The translations under genes were made by a program, and so were the position numbers. Positions 25,894 to 36,943 of a stretch of DNA of 64,000 nt are shown piece after piece. Source of the stretch: Salvator merianae (Eukaryota; Chordata; Lepidosauria; Squamata; Teiidae); assembly GCA_003586115.2 (NCBI GenBank), contig QVOM02000057.1, positions 5,447,666 through 5,511,665 of the forward strand. Reading direction: 5' to 3'. The notes beneath the pieces were generated by a model. That model worked only from the letters and a program-made list of their open reading frames with translations. It ran no database searches and was not told the origin of the DNA. Each line of letters begins with the position of its first letter. The stretch's first letter is position 1.

Positions 25894-26865
25894 AACCTAT
25901 TCTCTCTCCCTCTCCCGCTTCTTCTGTGGCTAAGGTTCCCCCGCTGGCGGGGCAGGAGGAAATTCAGTCCTTGTCAAGGTCAGAAAGGGAATCCAGGGGC
26001 CTCTTTTGCACAGAACCCTCCTGCGTGGTTCCATCCGTCTAGAGTGCAGATGGAGACACTGCTTTCACCTGAAGCGTCACAGCAGGCCTTCCAGAAGTTC
26101 CTGGACTACAAGCCCCAGCAGCCTGTGCCAGCCTCCACTGAACTACAACTCCCAACATTCCTTTCCCATCATGGAATGCTAGGAGATACCATTTGGAGGG
26201 ATGTTGTACAGATTGGTAATTCAGCTTTGATGGCGGTGCCCCCCCCCCTTTTGTTTAAAAGTGCCACTGAAGGTTAAGTCCTGCTTCCAGCCTGGCCTCA
26301 TCCAACACTGCTTCCACACTCGGGCAGGATTAGCAAGGAGAGGTGGGTGGTGCTTCATTCCTCACTTTTAAGAAGCAGAAGCTCTTCATGCTATGGGCCC
26401 CACCTGAGTTCTGGACCTTTTATCTGCAAACCTCGCAGCCTGGCCCCTAAGATGCAACGAATTTCATAAATCCAGCTTGGGAAGAGACTGTTCTCCTCCC
26501 TACGCACCTTGCCCCAACCAAGACCAGTTTTAACCAAGCCGCACTGCTGTCACTCAAAACTGAGCCTGATTTATTTAGGAAGGAATCGCGTCACATTCGC
26601 AGCAGGTCACGTACAGGAGCAGAGCTTATCCTTCCCGCCAGGTGTGACATGCAATGTGGGCATGTGCAGACCGTTTCACTGAAGGGAACGAAGAGGACGG
26701 GTCTATAGGGCGCCTCGTGAAAGTCCCTTTGCAGCAATCTAGTACTAGCAAACACGAGGGCATCCTTTCCGAATCACTTTTGTCGCCTGTCGCACGGAAC
26801 CACACCGCATGCGGATGAGCCCACAGGAGTTCAACCAGCAATGGCGATTGTCTTGTATAGCCATT
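25894..26865. other. Short intergenic stretch between convergent genes
   Basis: Lies between the UBXN1 3' end and the DMAC1-like stop codon. It contains a degenerate foldback-type repeat near 26095-26190 and probably the DMAC1-like 3' UTR. No further coding sequence was seen. Confidence 0.5.
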
Positions 26866-27859
26866 TTACTTCTTCCCGACTGGATCCACTATCACCACAA
26901 CACCCCAGGTCATGATACCTGGAATGGATAGAAAAACAGGGCATTAGCAGACCTAGGAACTTCTCTCCACAATGTGGCCAAAATGCAGCCCTAACCCCAC
27001 GATCCCCAGTGGGATTAATGCCAGAATAGGCAGAGTTCGCTCCATTGAGCAAAGAGAATGGAAGATTGTCCCAAAGCGAATATATAACTGCAATCAGCAG
27101 CAGGCTGCAAGAAACCCGGAGAGTTTTCAAAAGTCCACAAGTGCGTTGCAGGAAGGGATCAAAACCAAGGGCACAATACATTGAACAGTTGCACGGAGAA
27201 ATTTTCAACAGGCGTTGCCTGCACTGCGAGCTAAGGCATAAAGTAAAGACACCGACCCCCCCCCCCCCGACTGAACTGAATTCCTGGAGCCCTTAGTTTC
27301 TTCTCCAGACACACTGAGGAATCAAACCAGAGACCTCTGGCATGCTAAAGCAGCAGTTCTACTACAGACCTATGCCCGGGCGTGCATTAACGCTAACCTT
27401 GTGTTGCAACTACTTTTATTTTTAAGAATAAATAACCAGGGTGCAGCTGCCCTTGCTTTTAAAAACGGGGGTGCAGCTGCCCTTATTTTTAAGAATATGC
27501 AAGAAGAGCCAACCTCTTCCTAACAGCAAACAGCCCCTGTAATTCCCAAGCGTTCCCACAAGGCGGCTCGCGTGCGGCGAGAGCTCAACGCGCTCTGCAC
27601 GCGCTCAGAGTCACGCCTGCCTTCCCCTCCCAGACGCCCCCCCACACCCTTTGCACTGACACACGGCGAAGGTCATCTGGGTGATCTGCCGGAGCCCGGG
27701 GGGGATCCTCTGCTGCAGGAGCCGGTAGGGGTGCAGGAAGACCCAGACGCCGGCGCCGATTAGCCCCGTCCCGCTCAAGACGCGGCAGCTCAGGCAGGAC
27801 CAGAAATCGCTTTTCGCCACGACGCCGCCAGCAGCAGCATCAGTGTCGGGGGGCGCCAT
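26866..27859 (-). CDS. DMAC1/TMEM261-like (DUF4536) inner-membrane protein
   Basis: Two exons, 27661-27859 (phase-1 donor GTCAGT) and 26866-26918 (after a CAG acceptor), give 83 aa. DMAC1 is a mitochondrial inner-membrane factor for assembly of the distal membrane arm of respiratory complex I. The family signature is clear: 'SCLSCRVLSGTGLIGAG', which joins the Cys-containing segment to the first hydrophobic segment, then 'QITQMTF', then the second hydrophobic segment 'IMTWGVVVIVDP' and the end 'GKK'. It is shorter than human DMAC1, mainly at the N terminus. The ATG at 27859 is the first in frame after a CpG-rich promoter with YY1- and ETS-like motifs. It lies between UBXN1 and UQCC3, where I recall no DMAC1 in human. 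The intact intron argues against a retrocopy. Whether it is DMAC1 itself or a paralogue needs a tree. Confidence 0.85.
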
Positions 27860-27960
27860 GTTGTCGTCGCGCGGCAGTAGCGACGAGCGGCTTCCGGGGA
27901 CCAAGATGGCGGCGCCCACCAGCACCATACCGGAAGTACGGATCGACTCGGCGAGGATTG
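27860..27960 (-). promoter_or_regulatory. Promoter of the DMAC1-like gene
   Basis: This CpG-rich stretch upstream of the ATG carries 'aagatggcggc' at 27903-27913, a YY1-type motif, and the ETS motif 'ccggaagt' at 27930-27937. Both are frequent in TATA-less promoters of mitochondrial genes. A plus-strand transcript starting here is also possible, but I see no partner gene. Confidence 0.55.
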
Positions 27961-28699
27961 AGAGAAGGAACAAAGCGGGCTTAGGCGTCCGATGTGGAAA
28001 CACGCGGTGTGTGACACTTGGTTCCGCTTTGGGAAGGGGCCGCTGGCGTCCGGGTTCTAATTCGGATCAGAAACGGATCAGGATTCAGCCTGCTGTTTCT
28101 CACAACTTTGATGATTTGCTCCCTTTATTATATTTACTGTCCACTCTGTTCAAGAAGCTCAAGCAGCAGACATACAATTCTCCTCCTCTCCATGATATCT
28201 AGTCCAAACAGCCTTCATGTCTGCGCAGGGCCTGCCATAGTCTGCACCAGCATTCCGAGACATAAGCTGAAGTAAGGCCCAATGCCGAAAGGGCCTTAGA
28301 AATAGATAGGAAGGGCCTGAACATCACTTAGAGCAAGAAGGCAGTAACTTAACTGCCATCATTTCTTAGTGCCCTTTCCTTCTGGAATCCCTTTCTACCC
28401 GCAGTTTACAGCTGGTTTCCCCGCCTTTCCAAACCACCATTTCACACATTTCACCCTCCATAGCTGCTGTTTAACGCTAATTGCCCGTTGGATTAAGGAA
28501 TTCAGACTGTTTCTGGGTATTTTTTAAATAAATAATGACCTAGCTGGTCATTAATTTGGTCCCTACTTGACTGAGAATGGTGTTTTACTGTCCTATGTGG
28601 AAGAGGAAGGTTTCCTCAGGTCAAGGGACCGACCTGAGGTAAAACTGCCTTCTGAGGTAAAAAGGCCACCTTGGAGTTTCGGAGGGAAAGGCCAGCAGG

Positions 28700-28870
28700 C
28701 AAGGCGATTGGCTGACAGGGAGCGAGCTCATTGGACCGTAAGCGTTAGCGCCGGCAGGGTCCAGCCGAGAAAGGCGATTGGCCCTGGGACAGGGGAACCT
28801 GATTGGCCAGATGCAGCTGCTTGGGGGGTATAAATAGAGGTTGCCGTTAGGCTGCTGGAGCAGAGACCTC
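28700..28870 (+). promoter_or_regulatory. TATA promoter with four inverted CCAAT boxes
   Basis: ATTGG occurs at 28707, 28730, 28777 and 28802, and TATAAATA at 28829-28836, a compact RNA polymerase II promoter layout on the plus strand. The predicted start falls at about 28860, immediately before the minisatellite at 28870. No host gene follows. The arrangement would suit an LTR U3/R region or a lineage-specific non-coding transcript. Confidence 0.5.
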
Positions 28871-29290
28871 TGGGGTCAGGGCCAGGAAGAGCTTAAAGAC
28901 TGGTGGGCTAGGAAGAGCCTAAAGGGAGCTGTGAAGGGGCCAAGAAGAGCCTCAAAACTGCTATAAATGGGCTAGGAAGAGCCTGAAGGCTGCTGTAAAG
29001 GGGCTTGGAAGAGCCTGAAGGCCTGGAAGAGCTGAAAGCTGCTACAAATGGGCTAGGAAGAGCTTGAAGGTTGCTATGGAGTGGCCAGGAAGAGCCTGAA
29101 GGCCTGGAAGAGCTGAAAGCTGCTACAAATGGGCTAGGAAGAGCTTGAAGGCTGCTGTGAATGGGCCAAGAAGAGCCCTGAAAGCTACTCTGGAGAGGCC
29201 AGGAAGAATCCTGAAGGCTGCTACCACAGACAGGGCAGGATAGGCCCTGAAGGCTACCATGGAGGAGCCAGGAAGAGCCTGATGGGCAGA
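28870..29290. repeat. ~30-bp minisatellite, copy 1
   Basis: Imperfect tandem units are built on 'ggctaggaagagcctgaagg' followed by 'ctgctataaat'-like sequence, roughly 28-36 bp each, more than ten in number. On the minus strand a frame stays open with a repeating phrase resembling 'VAFRALLGPS'. A related array follows at 31180-31410. Confidence 0.8.
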
Positions 29291-29989
29291 TGGAAGACTA
29301 TGCAATTCCAAGCAAGGTCAGAGGGAAAGTGGTAAAAGTTCTGGGTTTCAAAGGAGCTGAAGTTTCCAGAGGAGGGAGTAGAGAATGGGGGCTTGGGGAG
29401 GGGAGAGAGCTGAAATCACCTCAGTTGTGTGGTGTAGTGTCTCATTTTTGTTGCCTCTGTCTTGGTGGGTGAATAGGTGGGAGGGCTAAGCCCAGTTCTA
29501 ATAAGACAAGAAGGGTAAGAAACCATCTGAAGGGTAAATTATTGTACAAATAACCATCTTGGTTTTCTGCCTGCCATAAACACTGGATTGAGATGCCTGA
29601 TTCCTAACTGCTAAGTGACCAAAACAAAAATAGCATCTGTTTCACAAATGATTACCATATATATATCCATGTTATAAACAAAAAATCAGTTCAGTGTCTT
29701 AACCCTGTCATGCAAGGACAAATTCTAGCCTGGAACACAAGGTAGAAATGATTACTGCTTCTATCAGAAATAATGGAAATGAAAGGTATTATCTTCCTAT
29801 AAAATGCAATGAGAATGATAAAGGACAATGATAGCAAAACCATACAGTCTAACAAAATGGATGCTATAGTCTCAAAAAAGTAGCTGCATAATTTGTACTA
29901 TTGATCTTCCTCATGTCAAAAGAAATAAGTAAAATAAATGGATCGCAGGTTCCAGCTGTGGAAATAAAAAGCCTCAAACTCTAATAAAA
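29291..29989. other. 3' module after minisatellite copy 1, then unassigned sequence
   Basis: 29300-29480 matches 31420-31570 in order ('ctgaaatcac', 'ttgtgtggtg', 'gtctcattt', 'tgttgcct'). From about 29500 to 29990 the AT-rich sequence is probably an older part of the LINE that follows, but I cannot support that directly. Confidence 0.45.
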
Positions 29990-30775
29990 GGTTTGACTTC
30001 TGAAAAGATTGCAAAACCTACTTGGCAAAGATCCACACAAATGAAGTAACTTTAGTAAATATAGAGGTGGCACATTGCAGAACTCCTTGCAACATGGCAA
30101 GAACCACTAAAACATCTTATACCTCCACCTGCCAAGGGTCATATTTCCATATATGATGGGAGTGTGAAAATATGCATGTGTTTTGGAGAGTTAATTTATC
30201 AGGAAATAGGAAAAATATTCAAAAGAACTCAAATGGATCCATAGCTTGCTACATAATTTTACAATCATCACAGTAAAAAGAGCACAAGTTGCTCCGTTAT
30301 TTATTTTGTGCAGCCAAATACCTAATTGCTAAACAATGGAAACCAGAAGACCATAGGAAAATGGTGCAGTGAAGTCTGGGATATTATATTATACAAATAT
30401 GTAACAATGCAGAAAGCAAAAATGGAAGGGGAAAAAAAATGAGAAAGGTATTTCTACAAGCATGATAGGTATTCATAAATGCACTTCCAAATTCAGAATG
30501 AATCAAAATCCCAGAGGGGAAAAAAAAAAAAAAAAATCACATTATGTAATTGGTGGTTGCAAGTACTGTGGTTGATAAAATGACACACTCCTGCAAAACC
30601 CAGCAGGCATAAAGAATGGTCAGAAATGACACCACCAAGATTTGGGGTTTCTGGGAAGGGAGGGGGGATAATTATGTTTGGGGTTATAGGACTGATCATA
30701 CTATTATGTTTTCCTTATATTGAATTGCATTTTTATTGCACTTATAATAAAGTTTGGAAAAATAAAAAAAAAACT
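29990..30775 (+). mobile_element. L1-type LINE 3' end
   Basis: The remains of the ORF2 C-terminal region can be read with stops and shifts; the part around 30110-30220 resembles the L1 'H-W-C' zinc-knuckle segment. A 3' UTR follows and ends 'cacttataataaagtttgg' and an A-rich tail at 30760-30775. The element is 5'-truncated and dead. Confidence 0.55.
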
Positions 30776-30829
30776 TGCCTTATGCTAAATAAGACTAATG
30801 AGAGATTCAGCTAAAGGGTTCCTGGTGCC

Positions 30830-31090
30830 TTCTAATGGGCATCCATGGGTTCATGGCAAGGGTGAAATTTAAACCAAGGATTTCCCAATTCATATTTCCC
30901 TATAAAGACATCTTGGAGGCACAAGGAGAAGGGACGGCAGAGGATGAAATGGATAAATGGTGTCATCGAAACAACAAACATGAGCTTGGACACACTCTAG
31001 GTGGTAGTATACAATGGAAGGGCATAGTTTGCTGTGGTCCAGGGGGTCACAGAGAGGTGCACATGGCTGAATGGATGAGCAAATAAAGGC
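30830..31090 (+). mobile_element. RTE/BovB-like LINE 3' fragment
   Basis: The order 'atcgaaacaacaaacatgag', 'cagggggtcacagagagg' and 'gactgaa'-like 'catggctgaatgg' resembles the 3' end of BovB elements, which are abundant in squamates and ruminants. The copy is diverged. The assignment is by eye. Confidence 0.45.
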
Positions 31091-31179
31091 AGTCAGCTTG
31101 CAAGGAAAATGTGGATTTTCTACTACCATATCCAGCAGGCCCCAGGACTTTTGCCTTTTTCTGCCTGCTAATTGCAGGC

Positions 31180-31600
31180 TGCCATGGGTGGGCCAGGAAG
31201 AACCTGAAGACTGTCGTGGATGGGCCAAGAATGGTCCTGGAAGCTACTGTGGAGAGGTCAGCAAGAGCCCTGGTGGCCACCATGGGTGGGCTAGGAAGAG
31301 CCCTGAAAGCTATCTACCATAGACAGGGCAGGAAGGGACCTGGAAGCTGCCATGGATGTACTAGGAGAATTCCTGAAGGCTGCTATGGACAGGCCAGGAA
31401 GACCTTAAGCTTTTCCAGATAAGGCCAGAAGAGAAGTGGTAAAGTTCCAGATTTTGAAAGGGCTGAAGGAAGTTTCCAGAGAAGGGGGAACAATGGGGAG
31501 TCCAAAAGAAGGTAGCTGAAATCACTCTCAGTTGTGTGGTGTCTCATTTCTGTTGCCTGAGTCTCTGTGATTCAGAGAGGGAAGGAGACCCTCTGGGTTC
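31180..31600. repeat. ~30-bp minisatellite copy 2 with its 3' module
   Basis: 31180-31410 repeats the 'ggccaggaagaacctgaag' unit. It keeps the landmark 'agacagggcagga' that also occurs near 29228, and continues into the same downstream module at 31420-31600. The whole is a second copy of 28980-29480, separated from it by LINE sequence. Confidence 0.7.
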
Positions 31601-31929
31601 TAAGCCATGCTTGACGCTTGAAAGTAGGTTCTGTGGTTCTGTTGCATATTGTACCATAAGCTCTGCAGTATCTTAGCTGAGCACCAGAAAGACGTTGCAA
31701 GTAACCTAAGTTTCCCCAGTCATGCAGCAACCATACTTTGATATCATTCTTCATCAGTGTCACAGCAGTTTGCTGCAAGAAACTTTCCTCATAGATGCTG
31801 CTTATAGGAGCCTGAGAGAGGCTATCTAGGAGCAATGTTTATTCAATTTTGGGCTTTGTAGATGAAATCGCCCTGGTAATTGATGTTTTCTTTATTGGTT
31901 AAATATCCAAGCAATATATATCTTAAAAA

Positions 31930-32100
31930 TCATGGGTTCTACCTCGCTGGAAGTTTCCAAGTTGTGGCTGGATCATCATCATCTGTTAGATGGACAAGTT
32001 TAGCTCATTCTTCTCTTGAGCAGGGGTGGGACTAGATGGTCTCTTAAGACCCTTCCAACTCATGAGTGGGGTCTTTGGATTCTATACCAATACTGGATCA
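31930..32100 (+). mobile_element. CR1-like LINE 3' end
   Basis: 'gtttccaagttgtggctgga', 'gggtgggactagatggtctc' and 'cccttccaactcatgag' follow the order of the CR1 3' end in the plus orientation, ending near 'ggattctata'. Confidence 0.6.
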
Positions 32101-32811
32101 AATTACTGGTAAGGGCTTCCCAAGAATGTCTTCTGCATGCCTGCTTACTGTATAAAATTGGTTCAACTTTGGGAAAAAAAAAATCTTTTTATTTACTTGC
32201 CATTTTCTGAATTGAAAACATGTTGTCCTCACAACAACCCTGTGAGGTAGGTGATGCTCAAAAAGAGTGAATGCCCTGCAATCAGTGGGTGAGCTTCCAG
32301 GACTGAGGGGGAATTCAAAAACAGAAAGTCCTAAGTCCTATTCTGATTCTGTATGCATTACATTGTCTTTTTATAGCAAGGTTAGCAATTCCTGCCATCA
32401 AAGGTCCACGGTGTACAGACAAGCAGCATCTCATAAGGTTTTCTGTAAGTTTTCCCTGCATACACATATGCATACAAAGTTGTAACCCATGTAATCCCCA
32501 CAGCACTGTTTTCTAATCAATTTGTAATCCATCAAACCCTTTAACAATCCCAGGGGCTGTTGCACTTCCAAGCAAGCATTTATGGTCCATTATTTACTCC
32601 TCAAAAAAAAATCTAGAAAGCAAACAGAATGTTGTTGTGGAGAGATCTAAGAGACCAACATTGAACATCCCCACAAGGGAAATAATAAAATTCTCCCAGT
32701 ACCGTCCTAACAAGAACAAATAGCCATGGAGGCTCATTTTTGCCAGATGTTCATTTTCCAGGCTGAGTGCGGCCAAAGACAGAGGATCTAACTCAGAATC
32801 ACGAGTGTTCC

Positions 32812-33483
32812 TTATTTCTTCCACCACGGCCATTCCTTCGCAGCTACATTCTCATGGGTTTGGGCAGCCTGTTTAAGGATTTCCATGATCTCCGCATTCT
32901 GCTGCTTCACCTCTGCTTTCTCCTGTGGACTGGTTCTAGGCAGACTCTGGAGAGGAAGTGAAGGGATTAGAAACAGGCAAAGTGGGAATTCCAGGAAAGT
33001 GAAAACAACAACAAATTGCCTTTTAATTATTTGACAGTTGTAATGTGGTTTTCCAGATTTACCTTCCAAGAAATACAAGCATGGATATTTACAATAACCC
33101 CTGTGATTATGATTCTACAAAATGATTGCCCTGGCTTCAAATCTGAATGATAAACTATACCTAAATCATATTTAAAATATAGCCCTTCCACTCTCCTTTT
33201 CCTGGCAGAGCAATACATAAAACAGCTGCTGCTTGCAATATAAGTCGAGTATTTTATGCTACAATTTTGGCATCATCTTGCGATCTGCTGCCAAGATTTC
33301 CGAATGGCAAGGAACAGATAAGACTAGCATTGAAACCTAAACTTGCATGTAAAGTGGACTCACCTTTTCCATCTCGCTTATGCGCTTTTCCCCCGGCGGG
33401 ACGACGTAGCAGAGCACCAGCCCCAGTCCTGTCCACCCTGCCAAGGTAAAAAACATATTTACTAGAGCCGATAATGGAGGCAT
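32812..33483 (-). CDS. UQCC3: Ubiquinol-cytochrome c reductase complex assembly factor 3 (UQCC3)
   Basis: Two exons, 33364-33483 (donor GTGAGT) and 32812-32946 (CAG acceptor), join in phase 0 to give 84 aa. UQCC3 is a small single-pass mitochondrial inner-membrane protein that stabilises cytochrome b during assembly of respiratory complex III and binds cardiolipin. The N-terminal hydrophobic helix covers about residues 5-28 and is followed by 'VVPPGEKR', matching the family's 'TPGERR' step. The C-terminal half is a charged helix with 'QQNAEIMEILKQA' and 'QTHENVA', matching the family's 'TTQENVA'. The ATG at 33483 is chosen by alignment with the human start; an in-frame upstream ATG exists at 33540 but would add an unsupported leader. 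Position next to UBXN1 and CSKMT agrees with human 11q12.3. Confidence 0.93.
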
Positions 33484-36400
33484 GGAATCTAAAAAAGTAA
33501 TATAAGTAGACGCGGAAAGGCAACGGAAGAAGAACAACAAAAATCTCTTGGAGAAGGTCAGGTGGAGCGGAGGATGAAAAAGGGAGGAGCACCACCATAG
33601 AGAGCAGGAGCCGCCTGCAGGTCAGAGTGTCCACACAGCATAGAGACATTGCAAAAGCATAGAGTGACCGTAACTACTTTCTCGAGAGACAATATAGGTG
33701 TCCTTTTTGTAATGAAAGAGGGTTTTTGAAAAAGCTCTTTTATAGACAATTTATACAATGGGCCCATGGTTTAATGTTGTAGATAATAAGTTGATTTTTA
33801 TTTTAAAATACGTATTTAATGTTGTTCCTCTGTCAACTGATATTTTTGCACTGGTTTCTTTGTGTTTTTTGTTTTTTTTCAATATAGAGATATGGCAATG
33901 CAAGAATATAGAACACTTTTAAGTTGTATTTGATGATCTATATTTAAATCTAAATTCTAAAATTTAGTAGGTGTGAGCCCAGGCATTGCCAAAATGGTGG
34001 CACAGATTTTTCAGTTGTTTGTTTTTGAGGGCTGCAGAGCTGAGCAGTCGGATATTGCATTGTGTGTCTTTTGTATTTGAACTGTTTCACTGACTTATGC
34101 CTATATTTTAAACAAATTGGCCAAGTATCTGATTTGATTCATCAAGTGTTTCTTTGTTTGCATTGCTTCCTTCTGATATTTAGCTGCAGATTTTTTGTTT
34201 GCTTCCTTTTAGGCCTGTTGGTTGTATCAGCTCCTGAAATTGATATGAAATTGCAGCCCAGATTGACTTCCTTCAAGTGCATCCTCTAAGGTATTTTATA
34301 ACTGGGCTTCCAGCCAGAGCTTCTGACTGCACCTGCTTGCACTGGTGATCATGGTCCCTAGCATTGCTTGATGATATAAGAACCTAAGAGGACCCCAACT
34401 GGATCAGGCCACGGCCCATCTAGTCCAGCATCCTGTCTCACCCGGTGGTCCACCAGTTGCTTCTCCTATGAGCCCTGATGAAGTATTCTTCTCATTTCCC
34501 TCTTTTTTTCTCCAGTGGGGAGTGCGATGAATCTGCTGCTGCCCAGTCTTTGGCCTTCAACCCACTCTGCTGAGTTTCCAGTTTCTTCAGGAAATGTCCC
34601 AGGCTAATCTGATTGCTTTCTGCCCTCTCTTCCTGAACCTTGCAATTTTTTCCACAACTACTGCTCTAGTTACATTTCCTAGGTTTTCCCTTTTTCATGG
34701 CAATTACAACCATATCTCTGGAGCTCCCTTTCGCTTTATGGTACACAGTGTCTTCCACTTGCAGGCAGATACATAGATAGATAGACAGACAGACAGGTAG
34801 ATAGATTGATGGATAGACAGACAGGCAGACAGAGAGACGATAGATTTCCCAAGCAACAATTATTGATTCAGCCTATTTCCTATGCTGATCTCAGTAGACA
34901 AACCCTAACTTTCACTAAATTAGGCATCCGGAAAAACAGCAACAACTTTTGATAGTGTTATTCCCAAAAGTTTCTGCTCAGTGTGCTAGGCCCGATTAAT
35001 CACATGGAGGTGCAGATTTTAAGAATCTTCTATTCTTTGGTTGTTTGTCTCTATGATGACTGTTGGTGTTATTGTTAGGTTCTCCTTATTATACCATAAA
35101 CTATTTTTTTAAAAAAATCTTTTATTCTTTGTGCAAAGAAAGAAAAGTCATGCAAGCAAGGACAATAATATACTCCCAATGCAAGCACCACATACTCCTC
35201 AGGGGGGCAGTGTTCAGCACTTACAGAAGAATTTTTGAGAACCCATCAACAGATTGGTTGGTTAATGCGAATCTTTCCAGCGTGTAAACCGTATCATCAT
35301 CCCAAAAGAAGAGCCTGCTGCTGGTAATACATTGTTGAATCCCGTCACAAGGCAAGCGATGGTTATCAACTCATCACCAGGACTTCTTGCCTATGTTAAT
35401 GAAGCCTTAAACAGTTGCAAAAGTTATTTTCCTGCCCTACAGGAATTCTGAGTTCTTGCTGGGAATGGCATCCAGCGTTTCTTTCGGATGCTGCTAAGTT
35501 TTCACCTATTTCCTACAAGCCTTGCACCTCTGACCAACGTGGGGAGGGTTTTCTACTGGAACCTACTCTCTTTTCTGTTTCCCCGAGCTCACCAATAGCT
35601 TTATCATCATCATCATCTTCAGAATTATAGTAAAAAAGAATCCCATCTTTCAAAAAATGCCATCTTTTCAAAGCAGCTTCATTCCCCCCCCCTTTTATTT
35701 TCCAAAACCAGGTATAAACTGACAACTAAACTATAAAGGATGAGCCAAAAGGGTACCCCCCACCCCCCAGCCTGTATCTTGTAGAACTGGGTTGCCATTC
35801 GGAATCCAGGTCAGAGCTTTGGTTGAGCTCTGGGATAGATGGGCTGAAGGCGTTAAAACCAGCTCAAGATATGGGAACCATGACCTGTATATATGGCAAT
35901 CTTGTCTTAAAAGCATAGGAGCAGGCTGGTCGGCATTTATTCTGGTCAGTTGGCAACCCTTGATATTTTTGATGGCGCCTGTTGTCATCAAAGGACAGGG
36001 ACCACCGTTGTCTTCTGAACTGTGTCATCTTCGTTCTCTGACTCCTCTGTTGCTGTTATAAACAACCCCATCCTTTCGGCTTGAGCTCATTAGCTGTTCT
36101 TTGAATTTCCATGAGCTCAGAGGGCGATTAATACCCAGGGACTAGATGGCTGATCTAGCTGCCCTGTGTCCTGGGGTAACCTCACCCCTGATTCTGGCCA
36201 TCCCTCCTTTTCGGTTTCCCGTGGACACTGTTTGCTCTCCTGTCCGGCCAAGGCAAGGTGGACAAGACAGATCCTGGCTTTGCATTGTGGCTTTACCAGA
36301 GATCAGGAGGACAGGACTTGAAGGAGACAGCAGGAAAGGTAGGGGGAAGATGATGCCATGTTTTTGTTCTTCTTGAATTACAAAGGCGTCAGCGATCTGC

Positions 36401-36573
36401 ATTCGCTTGGAAGGGGGTTTGCCTTCACACCATGATTGAGGGTGGGGCCGGGGGAGAGGGGGTTACAGCTAGTGAGCGAACTGGGAGCAAAATGGCACGA
36501 GACAAGGATGCCTTCCGATATTTGCTAGAGTTCACCGAATCTGCAAAAGAAACGTGCCCAGATGGAAAGGAAA
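33484..36573. other. Intergenic between divergent UQCC3 and LBHD1
   Basis: Mostly AT-rich unique sequence and repeat fragments. It contains a family A LINE tail at about 34375-34470 (minus strand), an imperfect (GATA/GACA)n run at 34768-34840, and a possible PH-domain fragment listed separately. The UQCC3 promoter should lie just right of 33483, but no clear motif stands out. Confidence 0.45.
35580..35725 (-). pseudogene. Possible PH-domain fragment
   Basis: The minus-strand frame reads 'WFWKIKGGG', 'LKRWHFLKDGILFYYNSE' and 'DKAIGEL'. These follow the order and spacing of the first four beta strands of a pleckstrin-homology domain ('KRW-F-LKDG-L-YY'). The frame stops soon after and I see no flanking exon. 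It may be an exon of an unrecognised gene, an old pseudogene piece, or chance similarity. Confidence 0.3.
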
Positions 36574-36680
36574 ACAGGGCTCCTGCACCTTTAATAGTAG
36601 CATAGAAGGGGGAAATTCAGGGTTCCTGCACCTTTAATAGTGGCATAAAAGAGCAAATTCCAGGCTTCCTGCAAACTCAT
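36574..36680 (-). repeat. Inverted units of the 43-bp repeat
   Basis: Two full units and one partial unit ('gctcctgcacctttaatag', 'ttcctgcacctttaatag') are the reverse complement of the 43-bp unit found at 36944-37400. They sit about 260 bases upstream of that array, facing it. Confidence 0.7.
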
Positions 36681-36943
36681 CAGACTCATGGAGGGTGTGT
36701 GTGTATTTCTGTAAACACAAATTATCTCACACTGTCAAATCAAATGGGTGTTGGCCACAAAACCAAACATGAGCACCTGGAACGGGATTATTTCAGGACA
36801 AATTGCGAACATCAAATTGCTCTTCTGCAGTGTGGGGGTTGGAGGGCCCTAATGCCAGGAGTCCCTTTGCACTGACATCCAGGTGCACAAACTACGTGCT
36901 CTTTCCATGGCTGGGCACAAGAGCATTGCCAAAGAAATCTTAC

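Noticed and set aside
33541..33649. Longer UQCC3 N terminus
   Set aside because: Upstream in-frame codons exist, but the family starts directly at the hydrophobic helix; the ATG at 33483 fits.
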